DNA from: Vitis vinifera
Lineage: Eukaryota > Streptophyta > Magnoliopsida > Vitales > Vitaceae
DNA length: 64,000 bases
Assembly (NCBI RefSeq): GCF_030704535.1
Contig: NC_081822.1
Span: forward strand, 6,201,501-6,265,500
Reading direction: 5' to 3'
The notes under the pieces are model-generated. The model was not told where the DNA came from, did no database searches, and was given only the letters and a program-made list of their open reading frames with translations. Every line of letters begins with the position of its first letter. Positions within the stretch are counted from its first letter, which is position 1. A program made the translations under genes and the position numbers. Below, one piece after another: positions 38,201 through 49,490 of this stretch.

Positions 38201-41200
38201 CTCACAAATATCGGACTCATATTTCTCCAAAGGCAAGATGCTAACAAAGCTCTCACTACCTGCTAAGGCCCGACCCTGCATCCCTTAGGCAGTAAAATAT
38301 GAGATGGGTCTAACCTAATCCATAAACATCATGAATCAAAGGGTCGAAGACTTTAACAACCTTCCTTGAGCCACTAAAACCTTAGCCCAAAATGAAATCC
38401 TTTGCTTTCTCACTAGGAGGGCCACCTCCACTAACCCAAAGCCTAAAAATCTCCAAACCTACAATCTCCATCATAATGACCTAAGAGCATTGGCTTGTTA
38501 GAACCACCAACTATTTCCCTAGCTTTACGACAACTTAAGAACCCTCAGGTTCCACAAGTCTCTTAAACCCCTACAGCCCAACAAAACCTTCTCATTCACA
38601 CCCTTTCTAGCACGTGGAGCACAACTCCCTTTATGCTCTACCGTAACCTCTCATAGTTTTCCATCTCTCATGGCTACAATCTCTGAAATCCACGATGGGA
38701 CCTCCCAACATAACTAAATCAAGTAACAAAAAGGCCTCACCACCACTCGAAGTAACCCAAGAACCTTCTTGCCATCTAAGCTCACAAGAATCTTTACCCG
38801 TTGAAGATTACCTCTTTACAATACCATCATCCATTGCAATGAAGCACCCACAACAATCCCCTAGATATTTAAATAATGCCATGTCCCGCAAGTGCAATGG
38901 TAGCACTACAAACATGGATGGCTCCCCGAAAGCAGCCCACCTCCTGCGACCATCTATCCAAGAACGGGCACTTGTTAGCATATGTCCTCAAAACTCTTAA
39001 GTAAAACATTCTCTGCATCTTCAATTGAATCGAATTCCAACAAAATGATATCTCCCCATAGTAAAGATAAGTTAACTCCCCATTTCAAAAGCCAATTGCA
39101 AACAACACCATGGAACTCCCACCATAACTAAATTGAGTAATAGAAAGGCCCCACCATCACTTGTAACTCAAGAACCTTCTTACCATCTTAGCTCACAAGA
39201 ATCCTTGCCAGCTGAAGATTACACCTCTTTGCAATACCGTCATCAATTGCAACAAAGCCCCCACAACAACCCCCCAAATATTTAAATAATGCCTTGTCCC
39301 ACAGGTGTGATGGTAGCACTACAAGCGTGGATGGCTTTCTGAAAGTACCCCAACTCTTGCAACCATCTATCTAAGAACAGGCATTTGTTAGCATACCTCC
39401 TCAAACTTCTTAAGCAAGCACATTCTTTGCATCTTCAATTGAGTCAAATTCAAACAAAATAAGGGCTCCCATGGTAAAGATAATCCACCCTTTAAAATGC
39501 CAGTCGCAAACTGCCTATTTCTTCAATGCATGCAGCTTTAGCGCCATTTCTAAAAACTCCCCCCACAGAGCCACTAGACACCTCAGTTCCCCCCCCCCCC
39601 CCCCCCCCCCCTCTTTAAAACCAAAATGCATCTCCCAAAGCTTCTTTTCCTTTCTTCACCTAGAAAGCAGAGGATTCATCAAGCGAAAAGCCCACTATTT
39701 TTTTCTATCTTCTGACTTTTTTTTTTCAATTAGAAACAAACACATTTTCTTTTCTCTCTTATGACCTACCTTCAGCCAACAAAACATTCCTTTCAGCCGG
39801 AGAGTTAGAGACCACTCCCAAGCTACAAAGTTTCTCAGCCAAAATAACCCATTGCTAGGAAAACCTTTCCCGTTTGGGAAAACCAAAAAAAAACTCTTCG
39901 CCTCCATAGACCACATCAAACAAAGGATGAACCTTCTTGCCTCATTACAACAACAATCTAACCTGTAAACTCTCTCACCTTCCAACCATTCCTTGATGAA
40001 AAGCTTCCCTCTAACATCTTAGAGGCATAACTCCAATCCTTCCAAAAGGCGAGATAGGCTTAGCTCACCAACTCTTACCCAGTTGGAGCATCCTCTTCTC
40101 CTTCCCAAAATCTTCCTTAACTAGCTTTAACCTCCCCTATTGAGATTTTGAAAGACTTCAAATCCACTCCAAAGTCCAGACCGACACTCCCTCCCCTCAT
40201 CTCTCTTCCTAGCAATACCAAAATTGATATTTAAAAAACACTTAATTTCTTGTAACATTCCTAAAATTGACCTCATCACAGTTGAGGAGATGAGAGGAAC
40301 CAAGAATAGAAGTTTGTATCTTGTTACCAAACAATTGGTCAAATGAATGGTTGAGTGGATTCTAAAATAAGCAAGTGGCAGCTATCATCATTATGCATAA
40401 ATAGACAGAAGATCTTACTATTTAAGGTGGCTGAGATTGGATTGGATACTAAGGTAGAGAGATCCAGGCCTTACTAGGAGCTAGGTGCCTCAAATCTTAA
40501 GGAAGAGAGGGATTCAGCTATGATTCCTTCTTGGTTGTCCCAGAATCAGCATGGGCATAAAGATATGACTATTGAGTGCATATAATTATGGAGCTCTCAA
40601 GAGGGGTTGGATGCTTGTTTTCTTTGAAATCTAGATCAACAAACAAGAAGTCAAAATCCTCTTCTAATTTGGTTGGGTACCTTTTGCCCCTGGCTATCTG
40701 GATCAAGGATGTTTTCATTTCTTTCTGTTCTTCTTTCATTTGTGCTGGTAATTTTGAAGGATTCCTCATCCTCCTTTGTAATTTCTCTTTTACATATATA
40801 TGTGTGTGTGTATGTCAAGAGAGAGAGAGAGAAATGGCAAAAAATTTCATCATTTATTTTTCTACCTGCTGATGGTACCTTCTATTATTGATGCTCTTTT
40901 TTTGGTACAAGACCATTATTAATGTTTTTACCGTACCAGTGACTATTAATGATGTTCTTATTCTGTTCTCTTCGTTTTTTTAAGAAAACCATGTTTACCT
41001 AAAAGGAAAAAAGAGGATACGAGAATAACAACTTACTTTTTATATAGGCAAAAATTCATATATAAATAGGCGTCTAACAAAATAGGTGGCAACTAAGTAA
41101 CAAAGTCGGCAGGGGTCACTCCAAGAACCACAAAAAAAGGAGGATATATTCTTTGTCATGAAAACCATTGTCCAATCAAGGATAAGTGATCAACAGAACA

Positions 41201-42932
41201 TTATCAACATATGCATCTAAAAAATTGCCGCAATCATATAATCACCAACCAGGTCCATCCCTCAGGCATCTAGAAAAGGAAGTTTCACAAAATCATGTAA
41301 AATGACAAAGATTTACAGATCATGGTCTTGAATCAACTCAATTAATAAATAAATAAATAAAGAAAATAAAGGAAAGGGATATTCTCCTATTGATTCACTC
41401 GCTTATGTCATGTATTCCAATTAAAATAAAATTGTGAAGAGATGTGGCCCTAAGGATCATCCCTTTATGTGTCAAAAATTAGATTTTGACTTCCAGCTTG
41501 AGACACTTCACATGAATGCTACTCACACAGACTATAATCAACCTAATAATATGAATATTCTGCCATCCAAGTCATAAAAAAAGGGAAAAGAAAAGCCTAG
41601 AAATGCACAACATTTTTCATAACACTAAAAAAATGAAAATGTGCATTTGTGAGCATAAACTAAATTACAGATATCCTTTCAAGCATGAGAAGATCAAAAA
41701 AAGGACTTTTAAGGTGATTATAAATTCAAAGAAAGAGCTTGGCTTACAAGAATCTTAATGAAACCTTTCATTTGCTTCTCTTTGATTAAAGTTTTATTTT
41801 CCTAGAATGTATACTAATTTTTGGCCTAATTCTTCTTTCGAGAATTGATTCAACCTTTGATAAAAAAATATATACCTTTTTTAGAAATGAGCATAATGGC
41901 GCTATTGTTTCAATGGAGAGAAGAGCCTATAATTAGCTTTTCAGGAAATTTCCAATCAAAGAATTTCAACAAGATCTTTAAATTTCTAATTTTATTGTAT
42001 AAATTTTGTGCATCTTGGTGAGCTGCTTTTTTAATTCCTGTCCATGATATAGTTTTGCTTGCCTATCAAAAAAACTCAAAGAAAGAGCTCAAGATACTAT
42101 GCTATGAACTCGTCTGTTTGGACTTTGGACAGGGATAGGGACCATCCTTGACTGGTTTTTATGATAGAGCAAGTTGCATAAAGAAGCAAGATGAGGTTTG
42201 GTTGTCTCATCCTTGTTTTCCTCCTCTTCTTTTTTTTTCTCTCTTTGTGTTGTTTTGTCTTAGCTTTTATCTGCAATTTTTCAAGTGTGCAAATCTCACA
42301 CTTGTTGTGCAACATGAGTCATGCTCCCCATTTTTAACTACATCTTCACTCCGTAAGAAAAAATGAACATCGTCCAGTCCCCCAGTCAAAATCTATTTGA
42401 GAAAATAAATAAAAAAAATACTGTAGAATCTTCTAAATCAGGAAGCCACATAATCCATGGCCTACTAGACGCCCTTTTTTAGAACATGTTTTCCGTTTAC
42501 ATTACTAAAAGGAAAAAGAGAAACGGCATGGTAAATGCTTCCATTAGGCACAAGCTTCCCAGAGGGAAGAACGAGAGAAAATGTTGCAAAACCCCAAAAT
42601 AAAACCAAAAGCAAAAAGTTTCCAAAAGCAGGAAGCAAAGAACAATAAAACCGACCGCGAACAATCATTTCAGCCGTAATCAAATCTCAGTACCGAAAAC
42701 AAAACCACAAAAAAATGTATATATCAACAAAACCCTATTGGACAAACCAATCAGTACCCAAATCTAATAGAACCCTATCCAAACAGTACCAAAAATAATC
42801 AAATTGAGAAACAATAGAAAAAGAAACACTTACCGGCTCAGAGTCGCCGAGTCTGAGAGCCGGACCCATGGCGGCTTCGCCCGACAAAAGTTGCCGCAGC
42901 CGCGACGGCAAGCTCGATCTTAGGGTTGCCAT
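20259..42932 (-). CDS. UPL1: HECT-type E3 ubiquitin ligase, UPL1/UPL2 class
   Basis: Sixteen minus-strand exons give about 3691 aa, close to Arabidopsis UPL1 (about 3.7 thousand): 42834-42932, 36278-36373, 35992-36198, 29279-35843, 28011-29110, 27623-27928, 27340-27544, 25860-26137, 25465-25760, 22256-23375, 22010-22156, 21803-21883, 21494-21719, 21236-21375, 20580-20686, 20259-20361. An armadillo-like N-terminal region (DUF908/DUF913) begins in exons 1-4. A UBA domain lies near residues 1305-1345 ([17 protein letters not shown]), a UIM near 1350 ([13 protein letters not shown]), and a long Asp/Glu tract at about 2160-2235. Two ubiquitin-binding-motif-like repeats ([20 protein letters not shown]) sit near 2600-2640. 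The HECT domain is about 3330-3691, with catalytic Cys3658 in HTCFNQLDLP. It transfers ubiquitin from E2 to substrates; Arabidopsis UPL1-family ligases are tied to proteasome and hormone signalling. All exons are open and in phase, so the gene looks functional. UPL1 versus UPL2 cannot be settled here. Confidence 0.93.
23376..25464 (-). other. Intron 9 of the UPL gene
   Basis: A 2.1-kb intron without recognised coding sequence. At about 24,490 the minus strand reads CTTATCTATAAAAAAG, similar to the tail of the local LINEs, but no matching target duplication was found. Confidence 0.5.
26138..27339 (-). other. Intron 7 of the UPL gene
   Basis: A 1.2-kb intron containing no recognised gene. Its first bases hold the tail-only retroinsertion described separately. 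Confidence 0.6.
27280..27330 (-). mobile_element. Tail-only LINE-type retroinsertion beside a UPL splice donor
   Basis: A perfect 13-bp direct repeat (AGTGATTAAATAT at 27280-27292 and 27318-27330) brackets only 25 bases. On the minus strand these read GCCTATC followed by a run of A and then GAAGAC. The TATC-poly(A) end matches the LINE 3' ends at 6.66 and 42.07 kb. The near repeat edge is 9 bp inside the intron from the exon-7 border at 27340. Confidence 0.8.
29540..29755 (-). repeat. Asp/Glu codon-repeat tract in UPL exon 4
   Basis: The coding strand is dominated by GAT/GAA/GAG codons, producing an acidic, probably disordered stretch of about 70 residues between the armadillo region and the HECT part. 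Similar acidic stretches are known in large HECT ligases. Confidence 0.9.
36797..36945 (+). mobile_element. Short LINE 3' end with hairpin
   Basis: A palindromic GAAGGATtgcTCATCCTTC near 36,861 is followed by a T-rich tail and GCTTC plus eight A. AAGGATG occurs at both ends (36797-36803, 36939-36945) and may be the target duplication. Confidence 0.5.
37193..37307 (+). mobile_element. 99-bp 5'-truncated LINE insertion
   Basis: CTCAAATT at 37193-37200 and 37300-37307 brackets a fragment with the hairpin GGAGGATttcTCATCCTCC and the ending CTCATC plus poly(A). The structure is that of a LINE copied only from its 3' untranslated tail. Confidence 0.65.
38600..40300 (-). mobile_element. Degenerate LINE ORF1 (DUF4283-type) with internal tandem duplication
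   Basis: On the minus strand broken frames resemble ORF1 of grape-type L1 elements: [40 protein letters not shown] and a later VGPFYYSI. Upstream of these, at 39,695-39,985, a frame contains [15 protein letters not shown]. About 38,694-39,108 and 39,109-39,515 are two copies of the same segment ([13 protein letters not shown] in one, [13 protein letters not shown] in the other). Stops and frameshifts show it is inactive. A 23-base C run interrupts it at 39,589. Confidence 0.7.
39589..39611. repeat. Poly(C) run of 23 bases
   Basis: An uninterrupted homopolymer of C inside the LINE relic. The length may be inexact in any assembly. Confidence 0.9.
40749..40830 (+). mobile_element. LINE 3' hairpin relic followed by TG and GA repeats
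   Basis: GAAGGATtccTCATCCTCC then TTTGTAATTT matches the tail hairpins at 36.86 and 37.22 kb. Instead of poly(A) it continues into (TA)/(TG) and (GA) simple repeats. Confidence 0.5.
41726..42089 (+). mobile_element. 336-bp 5'-truncated LINE with perfect 14-bp target duplication
   Basis: TCAAAGAAAGAGCT occurs at 41726-41739 and 42076-42089. The enclosed plus-strand fragment ends TTGCCTATC plus a run of A, the same terminal motif as the LINE at 5.5-6.7 kb. It contains no intact coding sequence. Confidence 0.8.
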
Positions 42933-43343
42933 CTCACCTCAATCTACTTTCAGAGACTGCAAACCAAAATCCAAAACCCCAAAACAAAAAATAAGCAAAA
43001 TAAAACCCCAACAACAGAATCGAAATCTCAGATTAAACAAACAAGAAAAAAAAAAACAAAACAAAACAAAACAAAACAAATCACAGAAAAACAAGTCAGG
43101 GCTTCGATTGAACAGAGATCAAAACAGAAATAAAGATGGCGAAAGAAACCTGGGTATGGAGAGAGAAGAGCGATGGATGCATATACATCCGAGGAAGAAG
43201 AAGGAGGAGAAGAATAAGAAGAAGCGAAAGGCGAAAGCAAAGAGAAAATAAGGGTTGGGTGGGTCTATGCTGCTTTTTTATTTTTTTTCCTCTCTTTCTG
43301 TTTTCCCCTTCGTTTGTGCCCTCGCTATATGAGAAGAGAGGGG

Positions 43344-43353
43344 TTTTATATAG
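43344..43353 (-). promoter_or_regulatory. TATA box of the UPL gene
   Basis: On the minus strand CTATATAAAA lies about 410 bp before the UPL ATG at 42,932. The leader between is purine/pyrimidine biased (GAAGAAGAAGGAGG on the plus strand). The position fits a core promoter; the start site itself is inferred. Confidence 0.5.
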
Positions 43354-44054
43354 AGGTGGATTGCTCTCTCACTCTGTCGCTTCCAGCCTTTCACTAGTAG
43401 GGTCTCTTAAGTCTTAACTAGGCGGTTTCCGCACCTGTTTCCCCCACCTTTTGTGTATTTATCTTTTTTTTTTTCCTCCCTTTTTCTTTTCCGATAATAA
43501 TAATAATAATAATGAATTATTAAATCCAATATATATTTTAAAATTAAAAATATATATTTATAAAATAAAGTAAAATAACTTTTGGGCTGAATAAGTTTTC
43601 TTTACTTTTTTAACTGAATTTTCGACTAATTCAATTACCTATGTAAATAATAATAACAACCTTGTAAATAAGAGTGGGCACCTCACTTTTTGGAAATAAA
43701 TTTCTAAAAATAAAGCACATAATTTTTTTTTAATGATAAGTATGTGGTGGATAATGTATTAGTCATCTTAATAATTGATTGGTTGTTAATAATGTGGAGT
43801 TAAGGTTAATGTCATACTTATCACCTATTGTTCACTAACTAAAGATTCACTAACTAAAAATTACTCATAAAATGAAAATTATGATAAAATAAATTATTTT
43901 CGGGATAATTTTGTAATGTTTAAGATCATTTTTTGAGTGGTTGTGTAATGTTTAAGTTAATTAGATATGATAACAATTTTGAGATAAGTAAAAACTCAAT
44001 ATAAGTGAGTAAAATTGAGAATGATTGGCCTTGTATCGATAAAAAAACCTATAT

Positions 44055-44307
44055 TATGTTTGGTTTCTGAAAAATTGGAAAAAAATAATAATAGAGAGAA
44101 TAAATAAATGAAAATAAAAAAATAAAATGTATAAATTATTTTTATATAATTCTTGAAATCTACTTCACTTGTTTTTTTTTATTGTATAAATATTAAATAA
44201 TTTTAAAATGCATCAAAGTTTGATTATATATATATTTTCGTATTTTCCATAATGAAATCAAATATAAGAAAATTATTTATCTTAATATTTTCTAAAAACC
44301 AAACATA
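44055..44307. mobile_element. MITE with TATGTTTGGTTT terminal inverted repeats
   Basis: About 253 bp begins TATGTTTGGTTTCTGAAAAAT and ends ATTTTCTAAAAACCAAACATA, forming a nearly perfect inverted repeat of about 20 bp. The interior is AT-rich and non-coding. The target duplication is unclear. Confidence 0.55.
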
Positions 44308-46980
44308 GGCTTAAGAACTTGCAATTATCAAGCTCTGTTATAGTCTTCAAATAGTAAAGGAATTCGATTAATACAAATTTTTTTTTTTAAAAAAAAAAAA
44401 GAAATATTGTCCAATAGTATTCAATTTATATAAGATATTTTATGTCAATTCATATTTTTTATGATAATTTTTTTTTTTAAAAAAAAAAACATTCAAAACA
44501 TACAACAATAGACCAAATTTAGTCCATAAAATTGAAATATCTTGCAATAGTATTCAATTCAAGTTCTACAATTTTTTTCCTTTTTTGGTCTACAATGAAT
44601 GCTTGCTCGGTTTTAGAATCCACCCTACATGCAACATCAAAGGTTTGAAATACTTTATTTTGCTGAACTAGTTTGGGTAATTATAAAATTATAAAAATGT
44701 TAGCATTATCATTAATTATAAATAATAATAAAATATTTAAAGATAAAATAACAGAGTGTAAATAAATTATCACTTTATATTTTTTTCCTCCAGTTAACTC
44801 TACTGGGATTTCAGCTATTCACACATAAGGTTTGAAGAACTTTTAAGGCATTAATTCTAGAAAAGGCTTCTCAATTATTTCTTAATGACTAGTAATAAAT
44901 CATCATTTTTCCTTCCATGAAAATTTATTCTTATTATTACTATTAACAACACTATTAAATACCAATAAGATCCTAATTTCCATTATAAAAAAAATGATAA
45001 AAAGGTTTAAGGAAACAAGATATTAATTTAATCTTATCTCATTTTTTGTCGGGTAAGTTAAAATTAGATTTTCAAAGTGCATGTAAAAATTTTATTTTTT
45101 CAAATACCATATTTGATTGTGGCTCACATTTTAAGAGTTCTCTTAGCAGTAATTATAGGAAATGCTTTTAATTTAAAAAATATTTTTTTATAAAAAAAAT
45201 AATAAGTGTTTTGGCAAAAGTTACAAAACATTTTTAAAAATCACTTATAATATTTAATAAATAAATATTTGATGAGTGATTTTCTTAAGAACACTCTCTA
45301 ATATAACAATTTCACTAAAAATGATTCGAGTAAAAATACTATTAAATAAAAGCACTCTAAAATTCTAGTGGATTCGTAACATACATTAAATGTGAGAGAT
45401 TAAAACTTGCCCATAATTGAAGTTTGTTAAAATCCGATTAGTTGCGATTTTATCATATTCGATATAAATCATTTTTAATTGTAATTTTATTGTAACAAAA
45501 AATAATAAATGTCCTCCTACGTCATCATTTTACATTGTAAATTAGCCATAACTATTGTAAATATTGGCATGATAATTATAAAAATGGAGATATTGAAATC
45601 CCTAAAAATCATGATTAGTTTATATAAAGGGATTGGATAACGCCTTATTTGAAAATTATTATCCAATTTTTATAGAACAAAAGTCAGTTTGGAAGCCTAA
45701 AATATTTTTCATCTGTTTTAAATATTTTAAAATATATTTAAAAATATTTTTTATATGTAGTATTTTATTTTTAATTATTTTATGTGTTTATATAATTATT
45801 TATTAAAACAATTATAAAATAAAAACAACTAAAATATATTATTTAAAAATATCATATTTTCTATTTTTAAAAACAATAATTTTTTATTACCAAATATGTT
45901 CCAGTGTTTTTTATCCTGTAAATAAAAAATTATTCTAAAAAATAGTTTCAAACAATCCCTTATCTTTCATATATATAAAACATAATATTTGATTTTTTTT
46001 TTCTTATAAAAATACATTCCATTGACTTTTGATGTGTTTCAAAGGGAACCCCTCAGGGATCGTATTTATAATTAAGAAAATGTATAAAATATTATCATTA
46101 GTCCTATAAACAAAAGCATCCACCCAAAATTGTTAATGACTTGTCACAATTTCTTCCTGGCCATAAATTTCCTCCTTGGAAAGCGCAGTGCTCAAAATGC
46201 TGTTGCCCAACTTTTTTGCTACTTTTCTTCTCAACCTTTGCTTAATGGTGGTGGTAAAGGTGGGTTGAAAAAGTGTTCCTATAATATTTATTAATACTTG
46301 GTGTTTTCTTGGTGACAACAAAATTCCCACAAAACCTTTTATTTGAAATCACACTTATATATAGTAAAATTGCATTTAGGTTTATGTTTGATTGTCGGAA
46401 AGTTTGAAAGAAAATAAAAATAAAATAAAATAAAAATTACGCGTGATATTTTAAATTAATTTCATTTGTTAATGTATGAGTTTTTAATCAATTTTAATTT
46501 TATTTAATTTTTTTATATAATAACCAAACATGAGAAATTATTATTATTTTTTGGAATGCATAACCTTTTTACAAGATGGCATAATATGTATTATGGTTGT
46601 ATATTTGATTGATAAAATAAAGATCAAACACATATGCAAAAATGTTTTGGAATGTTTTAGAAAAAATAAAAAATAAAATATAGTTTTTGAGGATAGTTGT
46701 TAATTATTTAAAAAAATAAATTTTTAGTTGGGATTTTAAATATAAAAATAGTAATTTTGACTTATCCTATATGAAATCAGAATGCATGTAAAAAAATTTA
46801 AAATATATTTTATATTTTTAATTGTTACTCAAAATACAATAAAAAAATTAAAAATATGGAGAAAATGTTTGATAAAATTTAATACTTATTACTTATTGAT
46901 TTAAGTTGATTTTAAATTAAATCATACTTAAGTTGTTAATTTAAAACTTAACATTTGATTTTTATTTTAAGTATTAAGGT

Positions 46981-47273
46981 TGTTTGATAAAATCAATTTA
47001 AAATTTATTATAATTTATCAATATAAATTATAATTAGGACAAAAAAGATCAAATAACAATAAAAGTTTGTGGAGTAACAAAAAAGATCATGAAAATAATT
47101 AGAACGATGATAAAAATATAAAATAAAGATGTAAACTTAAAAAAAATTTAATTATTTTTACTTATTTTTTAAAGTTATTTTTGTCTTTAAATTATGTCAT
47201 TAAATTATTTTACTAAACATATTTAAATTATTTAATCACTTAAATTAAGTTATTAAATTGATTTATCAAATAT
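46981..47273. mobile_element. AT-rich MITE
   Basis: TGTTTGATAAAATCAATTTA at the left end matches TATTTGATAAATCAATTTA on the opposite strand at the right end. The roughly 290-bp interior is AT-rich and non-coding. The end words resemble the element near 10.0 kb. Confidence 0.55.
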
Positions 47274-47830
47274 CCACTTAAATTCATTTCAAAAGTTACA
47301 TATTTATAAATAAAAATAAAAATAAAAACTATTTTTTTTTTAATTACAAAACCATTTTATTTTTCAAAAAAAAAAAAATCCAAATCATAATAATTTTTAC
47401 CATTTACAAATTATTTGTGTGGGGAATAAAAAAAAGTAATAAAATCGGTGTTGTGAGGAGAACAAAATTCAAGGGGAAGATGGCACAAAGGCTTAAAGCA
47501 AACGAATATTCGTTGTGGACCAAGTCTTGAGAGTACATGAAAATCTAAATCATATCGAATGAGCAAATCAAGAGTGGAGTAAGTCCCATACGCGTTAGAT
47601 ATCAAAAGTCATGCTTTGGTGGTCCCTATTGGGCGAATATAAAATATAGTGATATAATTGACCTGAAAGGAAAATATATAGTATCTATTTCAATGAAGAA
47701 ATCTTATGCATAGAAAGGCGGTTTCCAAAAGTCCCCTCAGGAGTCCGGACATGTTCCTTTACACGCACCAAAACCTTCTTCGAAGGTTACCGTTTAGTAC
47801 ATTTTGATTTAATTTAATTTAATTTTTTTA

Positions 47831-48930
47831 AAGAGCCATGAATAAGTTTCCCAATTTGCTGAAGCCCAGTGCACAACATGTGAATTGCAAAGGTTGCTGG
47901 AACCAGAAAATCAACCGAATCATCTTAATCCCAACCACAGGGTCATCGCAATATGAAAATACTAGTTATAAGGGATTTAGTAGTAAATTATTCACAGAAG
48001 AACAGAACCTGCTTTATATTCTAAAACATAACGCAATTCTCAATCACTACTACCTTTTTGAGACAAGAGAATCTGCATCACAAAACCCATGTCAGTATGC
48101 AGTATGCACACATCGATTTTTCATTGGGGCCTGAGGCTCTCTTGATTGAAGATGAAAAAATTGGTACAAGGAACATGTGGTTTAATGAGGAAAAAAATAA
48201 TATCCAATGACCCAGAAGTAGATCAGCTTTGTGTCTATTTTTCAACACTTCCATGTTTATTATCAAGGTTTTTATCAATTGAGCATTTGCCTTTTTTTGG
48301 TCAGGCCCCTGAGATCAGAGTTTGGTGGTGAATATTCAGGATCAGAGATTCACTCTTCAGGTTAGCAGCCTCACTCTTCTATCAAATTGGCTTACAATTC
48401 TATCCATTAGCACCTTGCAAGAAAGAAGCACATCATACAAAGTAGAACCAGATGTGTTTATGCTTCAAAAGCTTTACAAGCAAAGAGAGGTGTGGTAGAA
48501 TTTGGTAGAAAAATTTTGGATGGCCAGGTCAGAGGGGAGGCAGAGCCATCCAAATTGTGGGCATCAGGTAGAATGACAATCACTTGGGATTCTAGGATCT
48601 TTTCATGCAGCCTGATGGGATTCTAGAACCATCCAAATTGTGGGCATCAGGTAGAATGGCAATCACTTGGTGTGTGTGCATGTGTTTTGGTGTCCTTGAG
48701 CTTATGACCTGCATGATATTTAGCTTAGAAAGGAGTTCTGGGAAAAGATTTATCCAAGGTGATGTGTTGAAGATGACTTGGTTGTGATAAACAAAGTCTC
48801 TCAATAGCTAGGAAGCTTTGAGTTAATCAAAGCATGAAAGATTTTGATAACATAATTAGATAGTGTGAATCAGCCAATCCTCATTTTAAAATGCTGCTCC
48901 CTTCACTTGGTCAAGTTTGTAAGATTCCCT
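47831..48930. other. Spacer with local 83-bp-offset duplication
   Basis: No gene recognised. CCATCCAAATTGTGGGCATC and the next 20 or so bases occur at 48,546 and again at 48,629 with one or two differences. GATTCTAG words also repeat between them, giving a small tandem duplication. Confidence 0.5.
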
Positions 48931-48949
48931 CAGTGGATTTGAATGTTGG

Positions 48950-49330
48950 TTTCCTTCATGGTCTTCATGAAACTTTACCTCATCCTATCTCTAATCACTG
49001 CCCAAATCACACAACAAATGAGGTTGTCTTCCTCATAGGCCTGCCAAAGAACCACTAAACTTTATACTAAGAGCATCAACAACTACATTCAGCTTGCCAG
49101 GATGATCCAGAATAGAGCAATCATAGTCCTTGATGAGCTCTATTCACCTCCTTTTTCATATATTCAATTCTTTTTGAGACAATAAATAATCTAAGCTTTT
49201 GTGGACTTTGTAAATCTCACATGTTTCAACATACAAATGATGTCTCTAAATCTTAAGGGCAAAAACCACGAGTGTCAATTCTAAGCCATTAGTAGGATAG
49301 TTCCACTCATCAGGTTACAATCAGTGGCAG
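48950..49330 (-). pseudogene. Ty3/Gypsy RNase H fragment
   Basis: On the minus strand the frame reads ELIKDYDCSILDHPGKLN then VVVDALSIK. This is the conserved end of Gypsy reverse transcriptase-RNase H (family pattern ELIKDYDC..YHPGKANVVADALSRK). Upstream lie VVELDALVFALKIWRHHLY and YLLSQKELN. Stops and substitutions (VADALSRK to VVDALSIK) mark it as dead. It may belong to the Gypsy body at 50.6-53.5 kb, split by later insertions, or to another element. Confidence 0.75.
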
Positions 49331-49394
49331 AGCCAGGATCTCAGTTTAGGAGGGGCAACTTCTAAGACATATGTAAATTTTAACAATTATAAAA

Positions 49395-49490
49395 GACGTG
49401 GGCTTTAGCCCAATGGCCTAACCTTGACGCTTTTTAGGGGGGGCGGGGGCAGAAACTAGTTTGAGGTTCGATTCCCCTTATGAGAAGTGG
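49395..49490 (+). mobile_element. Possible tRNA-derived SINE
   Basis: An RNA polymerase III A-box-like TTAGCCCAATGG (49,405-49,416) and a perfect-looking B box GGTTCGATTCC (49,465-49,475) occur in the right order. They are about 50 bp apart, slightly longer than in a tRNA because of a G-rich run, and are followed by a T-rich tail. It is not a foldable tRNA gene as far as I can see. Confidence 0.4.

Larger units (their letters stand above)
36374..42833 (-). other. 6.5-kb first intron of the UPL gene
   Basis: The intron separates a 33-codon first exon from exon 2. It is largely made of LINE-derived sequence: short plus-strand 3' ends at 36.80-36.94, 37.20-37.30, 40.7-40.8 and 41.74-42.08 kb, and a degenerate minus-strand ORF1 at about 38.6-40.3 kb. 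The rest, for example 40.9-41.7 and 42.1-42.8 kb, shows nothing recognisable. Confidence 0.8.
43400..47830. other. AT-rich intergenic region with MITEs
   Basis: About 4.4 kb of AT-rich DNA upstream of the UPL promoter. It holds a (TAA)n run near 43,494-43,514, inverted-repeat elements at 44,055 and 46,981 and a weaker one near 46,383-46,531. Two T-run/A-run palindromes lie near 44,380-44,400 and 44,468-44,490. No gene was recognised. Confidence 0.6.

Noticed and set aside
40576..40891. Plus-strand open frames near 40.6-40.9 kb
   Set aside because: They run through the LINE 3' hairpin and TG/GA simple repeats and show no conserved protein.
42868..43417. Plus-strand Lys/Arg-rich frames near 43 kb
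   Set aside because: They are translations of the GA/AAG-rich antisense strand of the UPL leader and first exon; low complexity, no family.
44380..44490. T-run/A-run palindromes as terminators
   Set aside because: Homopolymer pairs in AT-rich spacer DNA of a eukaryote; no adjacent Pol III gene.
49395..49490. A functional tRNA gene
   Set aside because: A and B boxes are present, but spacing and flanking sequence do not allow a proper cloverleaf with an acceptor stem.
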